A stretch of DNA of 64,000 nt from CAJCIW01 sp963833965 (lineage in GTDB: Bacteria; Chlamydiota; Chlamydiia; Chlamydiales; Rhabdochlamydiaceae), in assembly GCA_963833965.1 (NCBI GenBank), contig CAWHZZ010000001.1:310001-374000 (forward strand), written 5' to 3'. Positions 44,665 through 53,552 of the stretch are shown here, in pieces; positions within the stretch are counted from its first letter, which is position 1; each line of letters starts with the position of its first letter. The translations under genes were made by a program, and so were the position numbers. The notes beneath the pieces were generated by a model. The model saw nothing but the letters and a program-made list of their open reading frames with translations. It was not told the origin of the DNA and made no database searches.

Positions 44665-45768
44665 ATGCAACCAATTCATATTAAAGAACTTAATGAGCAC
44701 ATTTCGCTTCACAGGCAATTAACTGAATCGCTGATATATGAAAAAAAAGATTTAACATCCGAGCAGCAAGCTCAAGAAAAGGAAAGAGTTTCCAAGTTGG
44801 CCAAGGCATTATTCGATATACAAGGCGACGCTATTCTAGAGAAGAAAATCGACGGCTATATTGAGAAAATTTCCTCCCTAGGGGTCGGCAGAAAACTATT
44901 CCAAGCATTAGCGGAAAAAGGTGACAAATTTTCCATCAAACAAGGAGAAAATTTTTGGTGTACCGGTCTAACAATCGAAGTGGGTCGGGATGAACAAACC
45001 TATTACAACACAATCAATCGGCAATTTGAAAAGTGCCACTTTGTACGTCCCTCCTGGGTCGACTTCGCTCATGAGTTAGTGCATGTTTTGCATCACTCGA
45101 ATCCCGAAAGATTTGGCAATTATTGGTCGGTTCGCACAGATATTCTACCAGGCATGGATGACTTAAACGAACAGCATGTCATCGCTGGTTTTAATTCGCG
45201 CCATTTCTGCAAAAGAAAAACACAACTGGAGCCTATTGACGTCATCTGTGAAAATGTCTTCTTGCTCGCATTGAAATTGCCTCCTCGCATTGATCATCAA
45301 AATGCCGACGGGACAAAACTCGAAAACAATTTGCCGGATGAAAATAACTCGAGTTTGTATTTCTCTTGGCTGGAGAGAGAGCTTCACTACATCAATCAAA
45401 TTCCAGCGGACAAGTCCAATGACGTTGAATACATATTCAACTTTGCTAAGGATTATCCAAGCGCTATAAAATCGATCCGGGATAAATTGAATGATGAATC
45501 CTTTATGCTTCGTATAATTAGATTGGATATAGGTTTTTTGCAACAATCTCCCTCTTTGTGCAACAACCCAGATTTTATATTAAAAGCCATGGGCTTTAAT
45601 TCAATGTCGGTTTTGTACTCTTCCCCTGAATTGCGAAAAAACAAAGAATTTATCATGAAGGCTGCGACGATTGTGAAGGATAAAATATGGAAGGAAGCAT
45701 TTTTAGAAGCTATTGATCCTTCGCTGCAAAATGATCCTGATGTAAAGCAGATTCTGGTTTCGCAATGA
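44665..45768 (+). CDS. Putative zinc metalloprotease effector (M91/NleD-like)
   Basis: 367 residues, no signal peptide. A zinc-protease motif HELVH (His136, Glu137, His140) sits in WVDFAHELVHVLHHSNPERF and is followed about 30 residues later by LNEQHVIAGFN, which could supply the third ligand as in NleD-type (M91) effector proteases. A strand VGRDEQTYYN before it also fits that family. The C-terminal third (NNPDFILKAMGF, SSPELRKNKEFIMKAA) resembles short DUF4116-type helical repeats. The gene is clearly more AT-rich than its neighbours and stands alone after the dnaK terminator, suggesting acquisition. Host targets are unknown. Confidence 0.6.
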   Translation: MQPIHIKELNEHISLHRQLTESLIYEKKDLTSEQQAQEKERVSKLAKALFDIQGDAILEKKIDGYIEKISSLGVGRKLFQALAEKGDKFSIKQGENFWCTGLTIEVGRDEQTYYNTINRQFEKCHFVRPSWVDFAHELVHVLHHSNPERFGNYWSVRTDILPGMDDLNEQHVIAGFNSRHFCKRKTQLEPIDVICENVFLLALKLPPRIDHQNADGTKLENNLPDENNSSLYFSWLERELHYINQIPADKSNDVEYIFNFAKDYPSAIKSIRDKLNDESFMLRIIRLDIGFLQQSPSLCNNPDFILKAMGFNSMSVLYSSPELRKNKEFIMKAATIVKDKIWKEAFLEAIDPSLQNDPDVKQILVSQ

Positions 45769-45782
45769 ACTCACATTAAATT

Positions 45783-45872
45783 CATCCGCAAACAGCAAAA
45801 AAGTCGATTTGCTGATGAATTTTTAGCCTCAAAAAAACATCTGCAAATCGACTTTTTTGCTATTTGCAGATG
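45783..45872. repeat. Large inverted repeat between convergent genes (possible bidirectional terminator)
   Basis: Two 35-base arms, 45783-45817 and 45838-45872, are inverted complements with three mismatches, separated by 20 bases. Each arm also carries its own short palindrome (GCAAA...TTTGC type). Runs of T and A flank the loop. It lies between the stops of the protease-like gene and the GH3 gene, where a terminator for both strands is expected; a degraded MITE is the alternative. Confidence 0.6.
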
Positions 45873-45910
45873 TATAATTTTCAGGCGCTTTTTCCACAAA
45901 TGCCTGCAAA

Positions 45911-47635
45911 TCAAAGACTTGTCGATTTTCCTGCAGGAAAATGCGGCAATACACTCACAGGAAGCCTTCCTTTCGGAAGGCGGCCCCCCATTAGCACGTC
46001 GGCCGCAGCCTCCTGGGCTTCCTTCTCATTTTCATAGGCGACGAGGATGGCCTCGAAAAGAGGGAGTTGAGCAAGGCGATATGGGCTCCCAAACACCACT
46101 GCAGCAATGGGCACGCCCAGTTTGGATAATTTGTCCCAAATTGCGGGATCTTCGGGCAATTTAGCCAGGGCGAGTACTAAACATTCATAGTTTTTAACTT
46201 TTTCCATTAACTCAGCGTCATTCACGGAAAAACGGTCGCCACCGATCTGCTCGGCAAAAAAAGGCGAAGAGCCCCATTCGATCAAAGCCAACTTCTTCCT
46301 CTTTAAAGGCAATAAGCCCTCATTGCGCACTAAAGTCATGGCCTCCCGAAAAAGTTGTTTTTTCAGCGCAAAAGCCTCAGGCGAATTTATACCGCGCCCG
46401 CTTAGGTTGTGCGAATTTTGACTCAGCGAGACACAGCCAAATCGAAGCGAAGCGGCCCGAACGAGCGAGACCATTGCTGAATAGCAAGGCGAGCAAGGAG
46501 GGTCGATTTGGCAAAGTCGCAGCCAGTCAAAATTCGCACAACCTAAGCGGGCGCGGTATATCTCTTCGTCGATCACTTCAACTCTTCGCAGCTCTTCTTT
46601 GCACTTCAGAATTTTTTCCACTCGCTCATCGATCCACGCTTCAGGAATTTCTCCCGCTTCCACGGCACTCCTCATGGCAGCAATCGCTTGGGGAATGTCG
46701 ACGCGGAGAAGTTGATCGATATTGGGCGCGATGTGGTCGCCATACAACAATAGATCGTGGCCGGCGAGGAAGGCCTTGATGGCCGTTTGGTCTGGGGAAT
46801 ATTTTTTGGACAACGCTTTCATGTTCAGGGCATCGGTGATCACAAGGCCATTGAAGCCGTATTCATTTTGCAAGAGTTCTGTGACAATTTTCTTCGAAAA
46901 GGTCGCAGGGAGAAAAGGCTCTTCAGACAACGCCTCGACGAACAGGTGAGCGGACATCACGGCTTTGACGCCATTATCGATTAGAAACCGAAAGGGAAAC
47001 AACTCAACCGATTCTAAACGTTTTCTATCATGCAAAATGGCAGGGAGCTCTGCATGAGAATCGACACTTGTATCGCCGTGGCCGGGGAAATGTTTGGCGC
47101 AGGCCATGACGCCCATTGATTGCATGCCGGCCATGACCAGGTAGCTGCGGATGGCGACTTGATGGGGATCTTCGCCGAAGGAGCGCATGTGGATGATCGG
47201 GTTATGCGGATTGCAGTTAACATCGGCGACAGGGGCCAAATTGAGATGGGCGCCGGCCAACAGGCACTGTCGGCCGATCTCTTTACCGAGCTGGAATAAG
47301 AGGGAAAGGTCTTGAACGGCGCCTAATGTTAAATTCTTAGGGAATGCGATGGCATCGGAGAGGCGCATGCTGACGCCCCATTCACCGTCTTGGACGCAAA
47401 GCAAAGGAGTTTCCGAGAAGTTTTGCAGATGGGCGATGAGCTCGAGCTGACTTTGGACGGTTCCTTGTTTGAGGATGATGCCGCCGATTTTTTGTTCCTG
47501 GATCAGCTTTTCGAGATCTTGGCGATGATCTTCGCCGCGTAGAGGACACGCGGGCACGATGAATAGCTGGCCGATTTTATCTGCGAAGCATGTACTAGTG
47601 AGAAAAAAAATTAAAATAATGGCTTTATAGAACAT
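45911..47635 (-). CDS. nagZ: GH3-family beta-N-acetylhexosaminidase carrying a MITE-encoded insert
   Basis: 574 residues with signal peptide (YKAIILIFFLTSTCFA). The GH3 barrel includes HLNLAPVADVNCNPHNPII, the signature KHFPGHGDTSVDSHAELP (181-198) and the nucleophile region LVITDALNMKAL (Asp268). Such enzymes cleave N-acetylglucosamine from peptidoglycan fragments. Residues 360-416 (YRARLGCANFDWL ... NLSGRGI) have no counterpart expected in the family and are encoded by a 169-bp MITE-like element plus its TA duplication. The insert lies in the linker between barrel and C-terminal domain and keeps the frame, so the enzyme may still fold. Export suggests a periplasmic or secreted role rather than cytoplasmic recycling. 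Confidence 0.85.
   Translation of the reverse strand: MFYKAIILIFFLTSTCFADKIGQLFIVPACPLRGEDHRQDLEKLIQEQKIGGIILKQGTVQSQLELIAHLQNFSETPLLCVQDGEWGVSMRLSDAIAFPKNLTLGAVQDLSLLFQLGKEIGRQCLLAGAHLNLAPVADVNCNPHNPIIHMRSFGEDPHQVAIRSYLVMAGMQSMGVMACAKHFPGHGDTSVDSHAELPAILHDRKRLESVELFPFRFLIDNGVKAVMSAHLFVEALSEEPFLPATFSKKIVTELLQNEYGFNGLVITDALNMKALSKKYSPDQTAIKAFLAGHDLLLYGDHIAPNIDQLLRVDIPQAIAAMRSAVEAGEIPEAWIDERVEKILKCKEELRRVEVIDEEIYRARLGCANFDWLRLCQIDPPCSPCYSAMVSLVRAASLRFGCVSLSQNSHNLSGRGINSPEAFALKKQLFREAMTLVRNEGLLPLKRKKLALIEWGSSPFFAEQIGGDRFSVNDAELMEKVKNYECLVLALAKLPEDPAIWDKLSKLGVPIAAVVFGSPYRLAQLPLFEAILVAYENEKEAQEAAADVLMGGRLPKGRLPVSVLPHFPAGKSTSL
46390..46558. mobile_element. MITE-like element inserted in frame in the GH3 gene
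   Basis: Perfect 35-base inverted repeats lie at 46388-46422 and 46526-46560 (TATACCGCGCCCGCTTAG...). With TA target duplications at 46388-46389 and 46559-46560 the element is 169 bp, and element plus one TA is 171 bp, exactly 57 codons. Removing it restores a continuous reading DEEI-NSPEAFALKKQ in the host gene. It has no stop in the host frame. Confidence 0.88.
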
Positions 47636-47694
47636 ATCTAAATACTCGTGTTATTATCTTTGGCCATAAATAATAGAAAATCAGGTTTCTGCAA

Positions 47695-50190
47695 ATGTCA
47701 AAGCTCGTGAACTTTTCCCATATTTCCGTCTATAAGTCCCAGTACGACATCCTGTACGAACAAAACATCAAAAACTCGAATCCCAAGGAGTTGGAAACCG
47801 CCGTTCAAAAAATGATTGCTCTGCAAGACAGAATTGGGAAGGCGTTAGACCGCGCATCCGTCAACGTCGCGAGGTATTTCAAATGGTCAAATCAAACTGC
47901 TCCAGAACAGACTGTCGACGTCGACACCATCAAGCAAGAAGTGCAAGACAAAATGATGAAAATCCTCGCTCACAACTCCGAGGTCAACTCAGGAGCCAAG
48001 GCGATGGAATACCAGGTCGTTCCAATTCTTAAGCTCACACCTCCTACCACTCCCCCTCCTCTCCCTCCGACAGCGTCAGAACCCGTGAAAGCGCCCGATC
48101 CCGCAACGCAATTTGCGGTGGGCTTTGGAAACTCAGGGGCAAACTGCTGGGCCAACTCGTTACTATCGATGATTTTATCGATGCCGAATTTCCGGGTCGC
48201 CTATGAGACGGTGGGCAATTATTACGTGCATAATCCGCAAAATCCTCAGGATGCTGTACACGGCAATGCCCTGCTCAACGCCCTCAATGCCTATGACCTT
48301 GCTTTGGTGATGAAAAAACCTGTGGAGGCCTCGGCATCTCAGAATGTTCGCCTCGCTTTCCACCATTTCTTTGGTTACAAGAACCCTCTGAGCTTTCACG
48401 AACTGTTCTCCGAGCGCTCGAGGCAACAAGAAGACGCCTCGGAGGCGATGCAGGTGCTCATGGGCCGCTACGAAGACATCTTGCAGGAGCAGGCGCCGCA
48501 AGCTGCGCTTCCAGAACCGTATTGCCCAATGCAGACAAAGCGCCACTACCGCCCAATCGGCAATCCGTTTCCCGCCGACCCCGAAAAGCTTGCCAGAAAC
48601 GATTACTCGCAGTTGTCAAACGACAATGTCTCCTCGCTCGTCAATCACGACTACCAGATTCTATTGGACCTGCAGAATAAGGGGCATCTCCCGTTTTCCG
48701 CTCTGCTCAGCGAATATTTCTGCAACACGCATCCACAAGGCCACGACGTGGGCACTTATCTTCTTCCCGATAGAAATATCCAGCAGTTCGAGTTGATCGG
48801 CGAGGGACGCCAATTCGCTCAAGCTCCCAATGAACTCCTCCTCACGATCAAGCGATTCGGCGCTACTGTAAGCGGCACAGGATTCAAAATCGCTTCGCCG
48901 CTGGCTGTCCATCAAACTCTTGTTCTTCCCGCCATCGCGACGAGGGACAACACGCCGATCGCCTACGAGCTCAGCACATTCAACGTGCATAAGGGCGACT
49001 TTGGCGGCGGCCATTATATCGCTTACCGAAAAATCCAAGGGCAATGGATCGAAGCTAATGACGGCTCCGTCCGCATTGTAAGCGAGCAAGAGATCGACCA
49101 AATTTTGCGCGGAGAAAAGGGCTCAACCTACACGAGCTATTTGCACCATTACACCCGCATCGACGCAGCGCACCAGCAGCAGGCGATCGCTCAGGCCGCT
49201 CGGCCTTTGGAACAATCGGAGAGATTGGCTCAAAAAGTGGCCGCATGCAAGCAGAGCATTCAATGCCTTGAAGCGCTTTTACAGGCAAATCGCGATTCGG
49301 CCGCTCTTCGTGAGGGGTTGCAACTGTTAGGACAACACGCGTCTGACGCATTAAAGACTTTAAAATATGCGCTCTGGGTAAACGACAAGACCCCCGATCT
49401 GCTTGAATATGGGACCGATGTTTTGAATGGCAATCCCGAAAGGCTTTGCGACATTAATCTGCCCTGGCTCATCTCTTCCACAGGAAAAAATTTGTTGGAA
49501 CAGCTGCTCATGACTCAAAGGCATCAATTAGAGATCGCCAGTGTGCAGTTAAACGAAGCCCTTTTACAAGCGTTTCTGGAAAAAGTCAAATCGCAGCTTT
49601 CCAATGAGGAACTGCTCACAGCCCTGCAAGCGCTTCCCGACCCACTGCAAAATGCCCTTCATGGCCTAGTTTATCACTCCCATCTCAAAAAGTTCGGGCC
49701 CCAGCATGTCGATAAAGAGGAATATCACAACGCTTATGGAAAAGTGGCTTTGGAGAAAGGCGACATCCGCAAAACGATTGTGGAGGCCACGGAATCGGTC
49801 TTAAATTTGGGAGGGAAAAATATTCTCGAGCAGCTCATATTTGACCACCAAACAAAAGCGGAAAAGTTGCAATGCGCTTATGAGAAAGAACAGCTTGATG
49901 GCTTTTATGCACTTCTTACTCGCCCTGCCACCGAGATCAGCTCCTACCAGCTTTTCAAAGCTTTCGAGCGGATGGAGCTGCGCGACAAGATCAAAGAGAC
50001 CCTTTATTGGCATCTATGGTATGGCCACCGCTCGCCGCAAATTCACCATTACGGCACAAACACGTTTAAAAATGACCCGCGCTCGCTGCTCACCGTCCGC
50101 GATCCCAACATCGCGAGGGCGCCTGTGTGCCCGACCGGCTCCAATTTACTTTTCCAAATGATTAAACTTCTTGAAAAAGAAATGAGGTAA
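47695..50190 (+). CDS. USP-type ubiquitin C-terminal hydrolase (deubiquitinase), likely effector
   Basis: 831 residues. The Cys box is GFGNSGANCWANSLLSMILS (Cys151), the conserved QxDAxE motif appears as QQEDASEAMQ (about 244-253), and the His box is GDFGGGHYIAYRKIQGQW followed by IEANDGSV (His440, Asp456). These match the eukaryotic USP (C19) fold with the complete triad. A Pro-rich linker (LTPPTTPPPLPPTASEP) separates a helical N-terminus of about 110 residues, and a 330-residue helical C-terminus is unassigned. Bacteria lack ubiquitin, so the substrate must be in the host cell; secretion is inferred. The next gene starts three bases after its stop. Confidence 0.85.
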   Translation: MSKLVNFSHISVYKSQYDILYEQNIKNSNPKELETAVQKMIALQDRIGKALDRASVNVARYFKWSNQTAPEQTVDVDTIKQEVQDKMMKILAHNSEVNSGAKAMEYQVVPILKLTPPTTPPPLPPTASEPVKAPDPATQFAVGFGNSGANCWANSLLSMILSMPNFRVAYETVGNYYVHNPQNPQDAVHGNALLNALNAYDLALVMKKPVEASASQNVRLAFHHFFGYKNPLSFHELFSERSRQQEDASEAMQVLMGRYEDILQEQAPQAALPEPYCPMQTKRHYRPIGNPFPADPEKLARNDYSQLSNDNVSSLVNHDYQILLDLQNKGHLPFSALLSEYFCNTHPQGHDVGTYLLPDRNIQQFELIGEGRQFAQAPNELLLTIKRFGATVSGTGFKIASPLAVHQTLVLPAIATRDNTPIAYELSTFNVHKGDFGGGHYIAYRKIQGQWIEANDGSVRIVSEQEIDQILRGEKGSTYTSYLHHYTRIDAAHQQQAIAQAARPLEQSERLAQKVAACKQSIQCLEALLQANRDSAALREGLQLLGQHASDALKTLKYALWVNDKTPDLLEYGTDVLNGNPERLCDINLPWLISSTGKNLLEQLLMTQRHQLEIASVQLNEALLQAFLEKVKSQLSNEELLTALQALPDPLQNALHGLVYHSHLKKFGPQHVDKEEYHNAYGKVALEKGDIRKTIVEATESVLNLGGKNILEQLIFDHQTKAEKLQCAYEKEQLDGFYALLTRPATEISSYQLFKAFERMELRDKIKETLYWHLWYGHRSPQIHHYGTNTFKNDPRSLLTVRDPNIARAPVCPTGSNLLFQMIKLLEKEMR

Positions 50191-50192
50191 AA

Positions 50193-52457
50193 ATGGCAGC
50201 AATATCTACCTACATCGTTAACAAAGAGCCCAATCGATATGGAGGCAATCAAGCCGATTTTATATCGAGATCAAAAAAAATCATCGAAGACGGAACAGTC
50301 CAGCTGAAAGCGGCGATCTCGGATGGCGTTTGTCTTAAAAAAGCTTTTTTTCCGCTCCATGAATTTTTAAGGAAACAAAGACATGGGATCGCTGTAGCGC
50401 ACAAAACACCGAATGCCGAACATTTTGGGGTCAGGAGAAACAGCGATGCAAGCATTGAAATGAACTTTGGACATGCTTTCACTTACTTAAATGGCGCAGC
50501 CTATGATGAGCACGGCAACAAGATGCTCACCCGCCTGCAAACTCATCTCGCCAAAATGCTTGTCATTGCCGAGATACGCGCGTTCCAACCAAAAATAGAA
50601 CAAACCGAGAAGCTCTGTTTAGGAAAGCGTTCGACCTTTGAGGTAGAAATTCTTACCCAACAAGAAATTTTTAAACGCAATTGGCTTGAGCCTGCCGATT
50701 GGACTCAATCAAAAAAAATTGCCGAAGTCAACGCACAAAATTTGACTCCATTCAACCGAGTGGCTGCTCTAAAAGCTGCGGAGCCTGATTTATATCGCCA
50801 GGATAAAATGGCACAGAACATCACTGCTATGCTGAACAGTTCGCCCGAACAGGAAAAATCGGGTTTTGTTCTCGCCACCCAACGGCTGGAGATCAACGGA
50901 AAGCTATTTCCGATTTCGCAATATCTCACTTGGCTTAATTGCAACGGCAAAGAAGAGCCCATTCCATTCATGACGGGAAGGTCGAAGATCGTCATCCTTC
51001 ATCTCGACTCGACCCTCATCGATGAAGCGATGAAGGACATCTCCGCCCTTTTTGAAAGAGCGGTCCAATGGAAAAAAACGGAAGGAGTCAAAGAACTCAA
51101 GGACCGCGTGGGCCTTTTTTGTTATGAATTTAGTCATACGATGCCCAGCTGTCGTGGCAGCGAGGCCGTCCGGGAATATTTCGAAAATATCATCTACCAC
51201 GGCATCCACGGATTTGATCTGAAATACGACCAAGATAAATCGCTTGGTTTAGAAGCGCTGACTCTTCCTCTCGATGAATTCATGAAAGTCTATCACAACA
51301 ACGGTCACTCTCACAGAAAGGAGTTAAATATGGCTATTTCCACTTACATCGTCAATAGGGATCCTAATCGCTATGGAGGCCAGCAGGACGACTACAAAGC
51401 TCAAGTGAAGAAAATCGTCTCCGAAGGGACAGAAAAACTTCAAACGGCCAAAACAAACCGGAGCGATCTTAAAAAGTTTTTCCTCGAATTGCAAAGTTTC
51501 TTAGAGGTAGAAAGACACCGCCTTGCTGAAGAACATAAGTCAAACTTTGCCGACCAATTTGCATTAAAAAGAAATAGCGAACAAGCAGTAGCACGACATT
51601 GCACGCATGCTTATACCCATTTGGAAAATACATATAAAGATTATGGCGACAAGATGCTAAACGGCCTTATTCAACGCCTAGGGACCATGAAGCATGATCC
51701 CGCTGGATTTCAGCAGAGAAAACTAGAAACGATCGAGCCTGAATGCTTCGGTCGGCGCTCAACTTTTGAAATCGAAATCTATTCAAAGGATGAAATCAAG
51801 AAACTCCATTGGGACCAGCCGCCCGATTATTCCGGATCTGCAAAGGCGGATAAAATTGCCAACTATCCCAATTTAACATTGTTCGAAAAACTCAAGGGCT
51901 TGTCAAAAAAAGAGCCCGCACTGTATCAGCAAGATAGAATGCATGAATATATTAAAATGCTGAACCTCTTCCATCCAGACCTCCAAAAAACAGATTTTGT
52001 CCTCGCCACGAAGCGGCAGCAAATCAATGGAAAGCTTGTCCCCGTCTCGCAATATCTCACATGGATAAACTGCAATGGCAAAGAGGATCCTCTCGTTGTC
52101 ATGAAAAATGAATCCAGGATCCTTGTTCTCCATCAAGATATCATGCTTTTGGATGATTCCATGAACGATATCGCCGCTCTTTTTGAAAAAGCGGTAAAAT
52201 GGAAACCCGCAAACGGCATCAAAGATCTCAAAGACCGCGTCGGCCTTTTTCGCGGCGCTTACGCTGAAGCAATGCCTCATCATCACGGAAGCGGAGCGAT
52301 CGGTGAATACTTAGAAAATATCATCTATAGAAGCCATACAAATGATATCGCCTATGCCGAAGACAAGTCGCTCGATCTCGAATCGCTAACTTCCTTCTCT
52401 TTGGCCGAGTTCATGAAGGCGTATCATAACGACGTCACTGTGACTAAGAGAGTTTAA
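50193..52457 (+). CDS. Unknown protein formed by fusion of two tandem gene copies
   Basis: 754 residues consisting of two homologous halves of about 375. Each begins with ISTYIVN(K/R)(E/D)PNRYGG and shares GRRSTFEIEI-type, FVLAT(Q/K)R, NGK-L-P-SQYLTW and KDRVGLF blocks, then a (R/H)GS-A--EY-ENIIY motif. Between halves an intact ribosome-binding site AAAGGAG (51317-51323) and ATG (51330) are read through as coding. Compared with copy 2, copy 1 has one extra base near 51303; without it the frame would stop at TAA 51325-51327. The fusion is therefore recent and the internal start may still be used. I do not recognise the family. GAGG precedes the first ATG, coupled to the deubiquitinase gene. 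Confidence 0.75.
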   Translation: MAAISTYIVNKEPNRYGGNQADFISRSKKIIEDGTVQLKAAISDGVCLKKAFFPLHEFLRKQRHGIAVAHKTPNAEHFGVRRNSDASIEMNFGHAFTYLNGAAYDEHGNKMLTRLQTHLAKMLVIAEIRAFQPKIEQTEKLCLGKRSTFEVEILTQQEIFKRNWLEPADWTQSKKIAEVNAQNLTPFNRVAALKAAEPDLYRQDKMAQNITAMLNSSPEQEKSGFVLATQRLEINGKLFPISQYLTWLNCNGKEEPIPFMTGRSKIVILHLDSTLIDEAMKDISALFERAVQWKKTEGVKELKDRVGLFCYEFSHTMPSCRGSEAVREYFENIIYHGIHGFDLKYDQDKSLGLEALTLPLDEFMKVYHNNGHSHRKELNMAISTYIVNRDPNRYGGQQDDYKAQVKKIVSEGTEKLQTAKTNRSDLKKFFLELQSFLEVERHRLAEEHKSNFADQFALKRNSEQAVARHCTHAYTHLENTYKDYGDKMLNGLIQRLGTMKHDPAGFQQRKLETIEPECFGRRSTFEIEIYSKDEIKKLHWDQPPDYSGSAKADKIANYPNLTLFEKLKGLSKKEPALYQQDRMHEYIKMLNLFHPDLQKTDFVLATKRQQINGKLVPVSQYLTWINCNGKEDPLVVMKNESRILVLHQDIMLLDDSMNDIAALFEKAVKWKPANGIKDLKDRVGLFRGAYAEAMPHHHGSGAIGEYLENIIYRSHTNDIAYAEDKSLDLESLTSFSLAEFMKAYHNDVTVTKRV

Positions 52458-52501
52458 TATCTCTTTTATTTAAATTTTTAATTGCGCATAATCTTTTTCC
52501 T

Positions 52502-52873
52502 ATGGGAAAGGATCTCGCGCAAGAAATCATCGATGCCGCCATTGAAGTACATAAACTCCTTGGCGGCCCTGGCCTTCTCGAAACGGTTTACGAATCCGCG
52601 CTGTGCCATGAGCTCTCACTGCGCGGGATACCCACGCAGCGGCAGATGCAGATTCCCGTCACTTATAAAAACAAAGTCGTCCGAGACCCGCTGTTTCTCG
52701 ATATTTTGGTCGACAACAAGATCATCATCGAGGTCAAAGCGACAGGAAAAGACTATCCCTTCTACCACGTTCAGCTCTCCACCTACTTACGCCTCACCGG
52801 CATGAAATGGGGGCTATTGATCAACTTCGGCAAGGAATACGTAACCGACGGGATATTCCACGTCACGGTTTAG
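52502..52873 (+). CDS. GxxExxY protein (PD-(D/E)XK nuclease-like fold)
   Basis: 123 residues. The name-giving motif is GLLETVY (GxxExxY) near residue 22, and the nuclease-like core reads FLDILVDNKIIIEVKATGKD with Asp, Glu and Lys in place. Members of this small family are widespread and often near accessory genes; no firm biological role is known. The start at 52502 has no strong ribosome-binding site. A strong terminator follows. Confidence 0.85.
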   Translation: MGKDLAQEIIDAAIEVHKLLGGPGLLETVYESALCHELSLRGIPTQRQMQIPVTYKNKVVRDPLFLDILVDNKIIIEVKATGKDYPFYHVQLSTYLRLTGMKWGLLINFGKEYVTDGIFHVTV

Positions 52874-52890
52874 TTTTTTTTGAAGAAGTC

Positions 52891-52929
52891 AAAATAACAG
52901 GATGACCAGGATCATCCTGTTATTTTTTC
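52891..52929 (+). terminator. Rho-independent terminator after the GxxExxY gene
   Basis: AAAATAACAGGATGA pairs with TCATCCTGTTATTTT around a six-base loop and is followed by T residues. Confidence 0.9.
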
Positions 52930-53033
52930 TTGAGTATAATTGAAGACACGCCCTAGTACATAGTTAATAAAAATTTTCCTTAAATGGAAGAGTTTGTTAT
53001 CCTTGCGTCTTTTTTCTAATAAGGGAAGGAACG

Positions 53034-53552
53034 ATGGGAAACAAGCAAACGCATGAAGTAGCTCTGTCGACAGAAGAGAGAGGATTTTTAATTAAAAATA
53101 CAAAAAGTGGCGATTGGTCCCCTAGAGAGGTAAAGAGGGCGCAGATTCTTCTGAAAGCTGATAAGAACCACGAGGCTAAGAAAGATCATGAGATTGCTGA
53201 TGAATTACATTGTTCCCAATACACTGTGACAAAGTTACGAGAGCGTTTTCACAAAGGAAGGCTTGAGGTAGTTCATGATAAACCTCGGACTGGCAGGCCA
53301 AGAATAATCGATGGTGATGTGGAGGCACATATCATCGCTGTAGCCTGTAGTGAAGCACCTGTGGGAAGAGAGCGATGGACGCTGCGACTAATCGCTGGAA
53401 GAGTGGTTACTCTCACTGATGTTGAATCTTGTTCCTATGGGTCTGTAAGGAACGTTTTAAAAAAAACGAGCTTAAACCGTGGCAGAAAAAAGAATGGAAA
53501 ATCCCTCCAAAAGCCAACGACGAATTTGTCTGGAGGATGGAAGAAGTCCTAG
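53034..53552 (+). CDS. IS630 transposase, N-terminal frame (DNA-binding)
   Basis: 172 residues with helix-turn-helix regions (HEIADELHCSQYTVTKLRER, then the GRPRI linker typical of IS630). Its last 30 or so residues, after VRNVLKK, are out-of-frame. At 53459-53465 A_AAA_AAA in an eight-A run fits a -1 slippery site. Ribosomes slipping there would join the DDE frame. AAGGAACG precedes the ATG. Confidence 0.88.
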   Translation: MGNKQTHEVALSTEERGFLIKNTKSGDWSPREVKRAQILLKADKNHEAKKDHEIADELHCSQYTVTKLRERFHKGRLEVVHDKPRTGRPRIIDGDVEAHIIAVACSEAPVGRERWTLRLIAGRVVTLTDVESCSYGSVRNVLKKTSLNRGRKKNGKSLQKPTTNLSGGWKKS

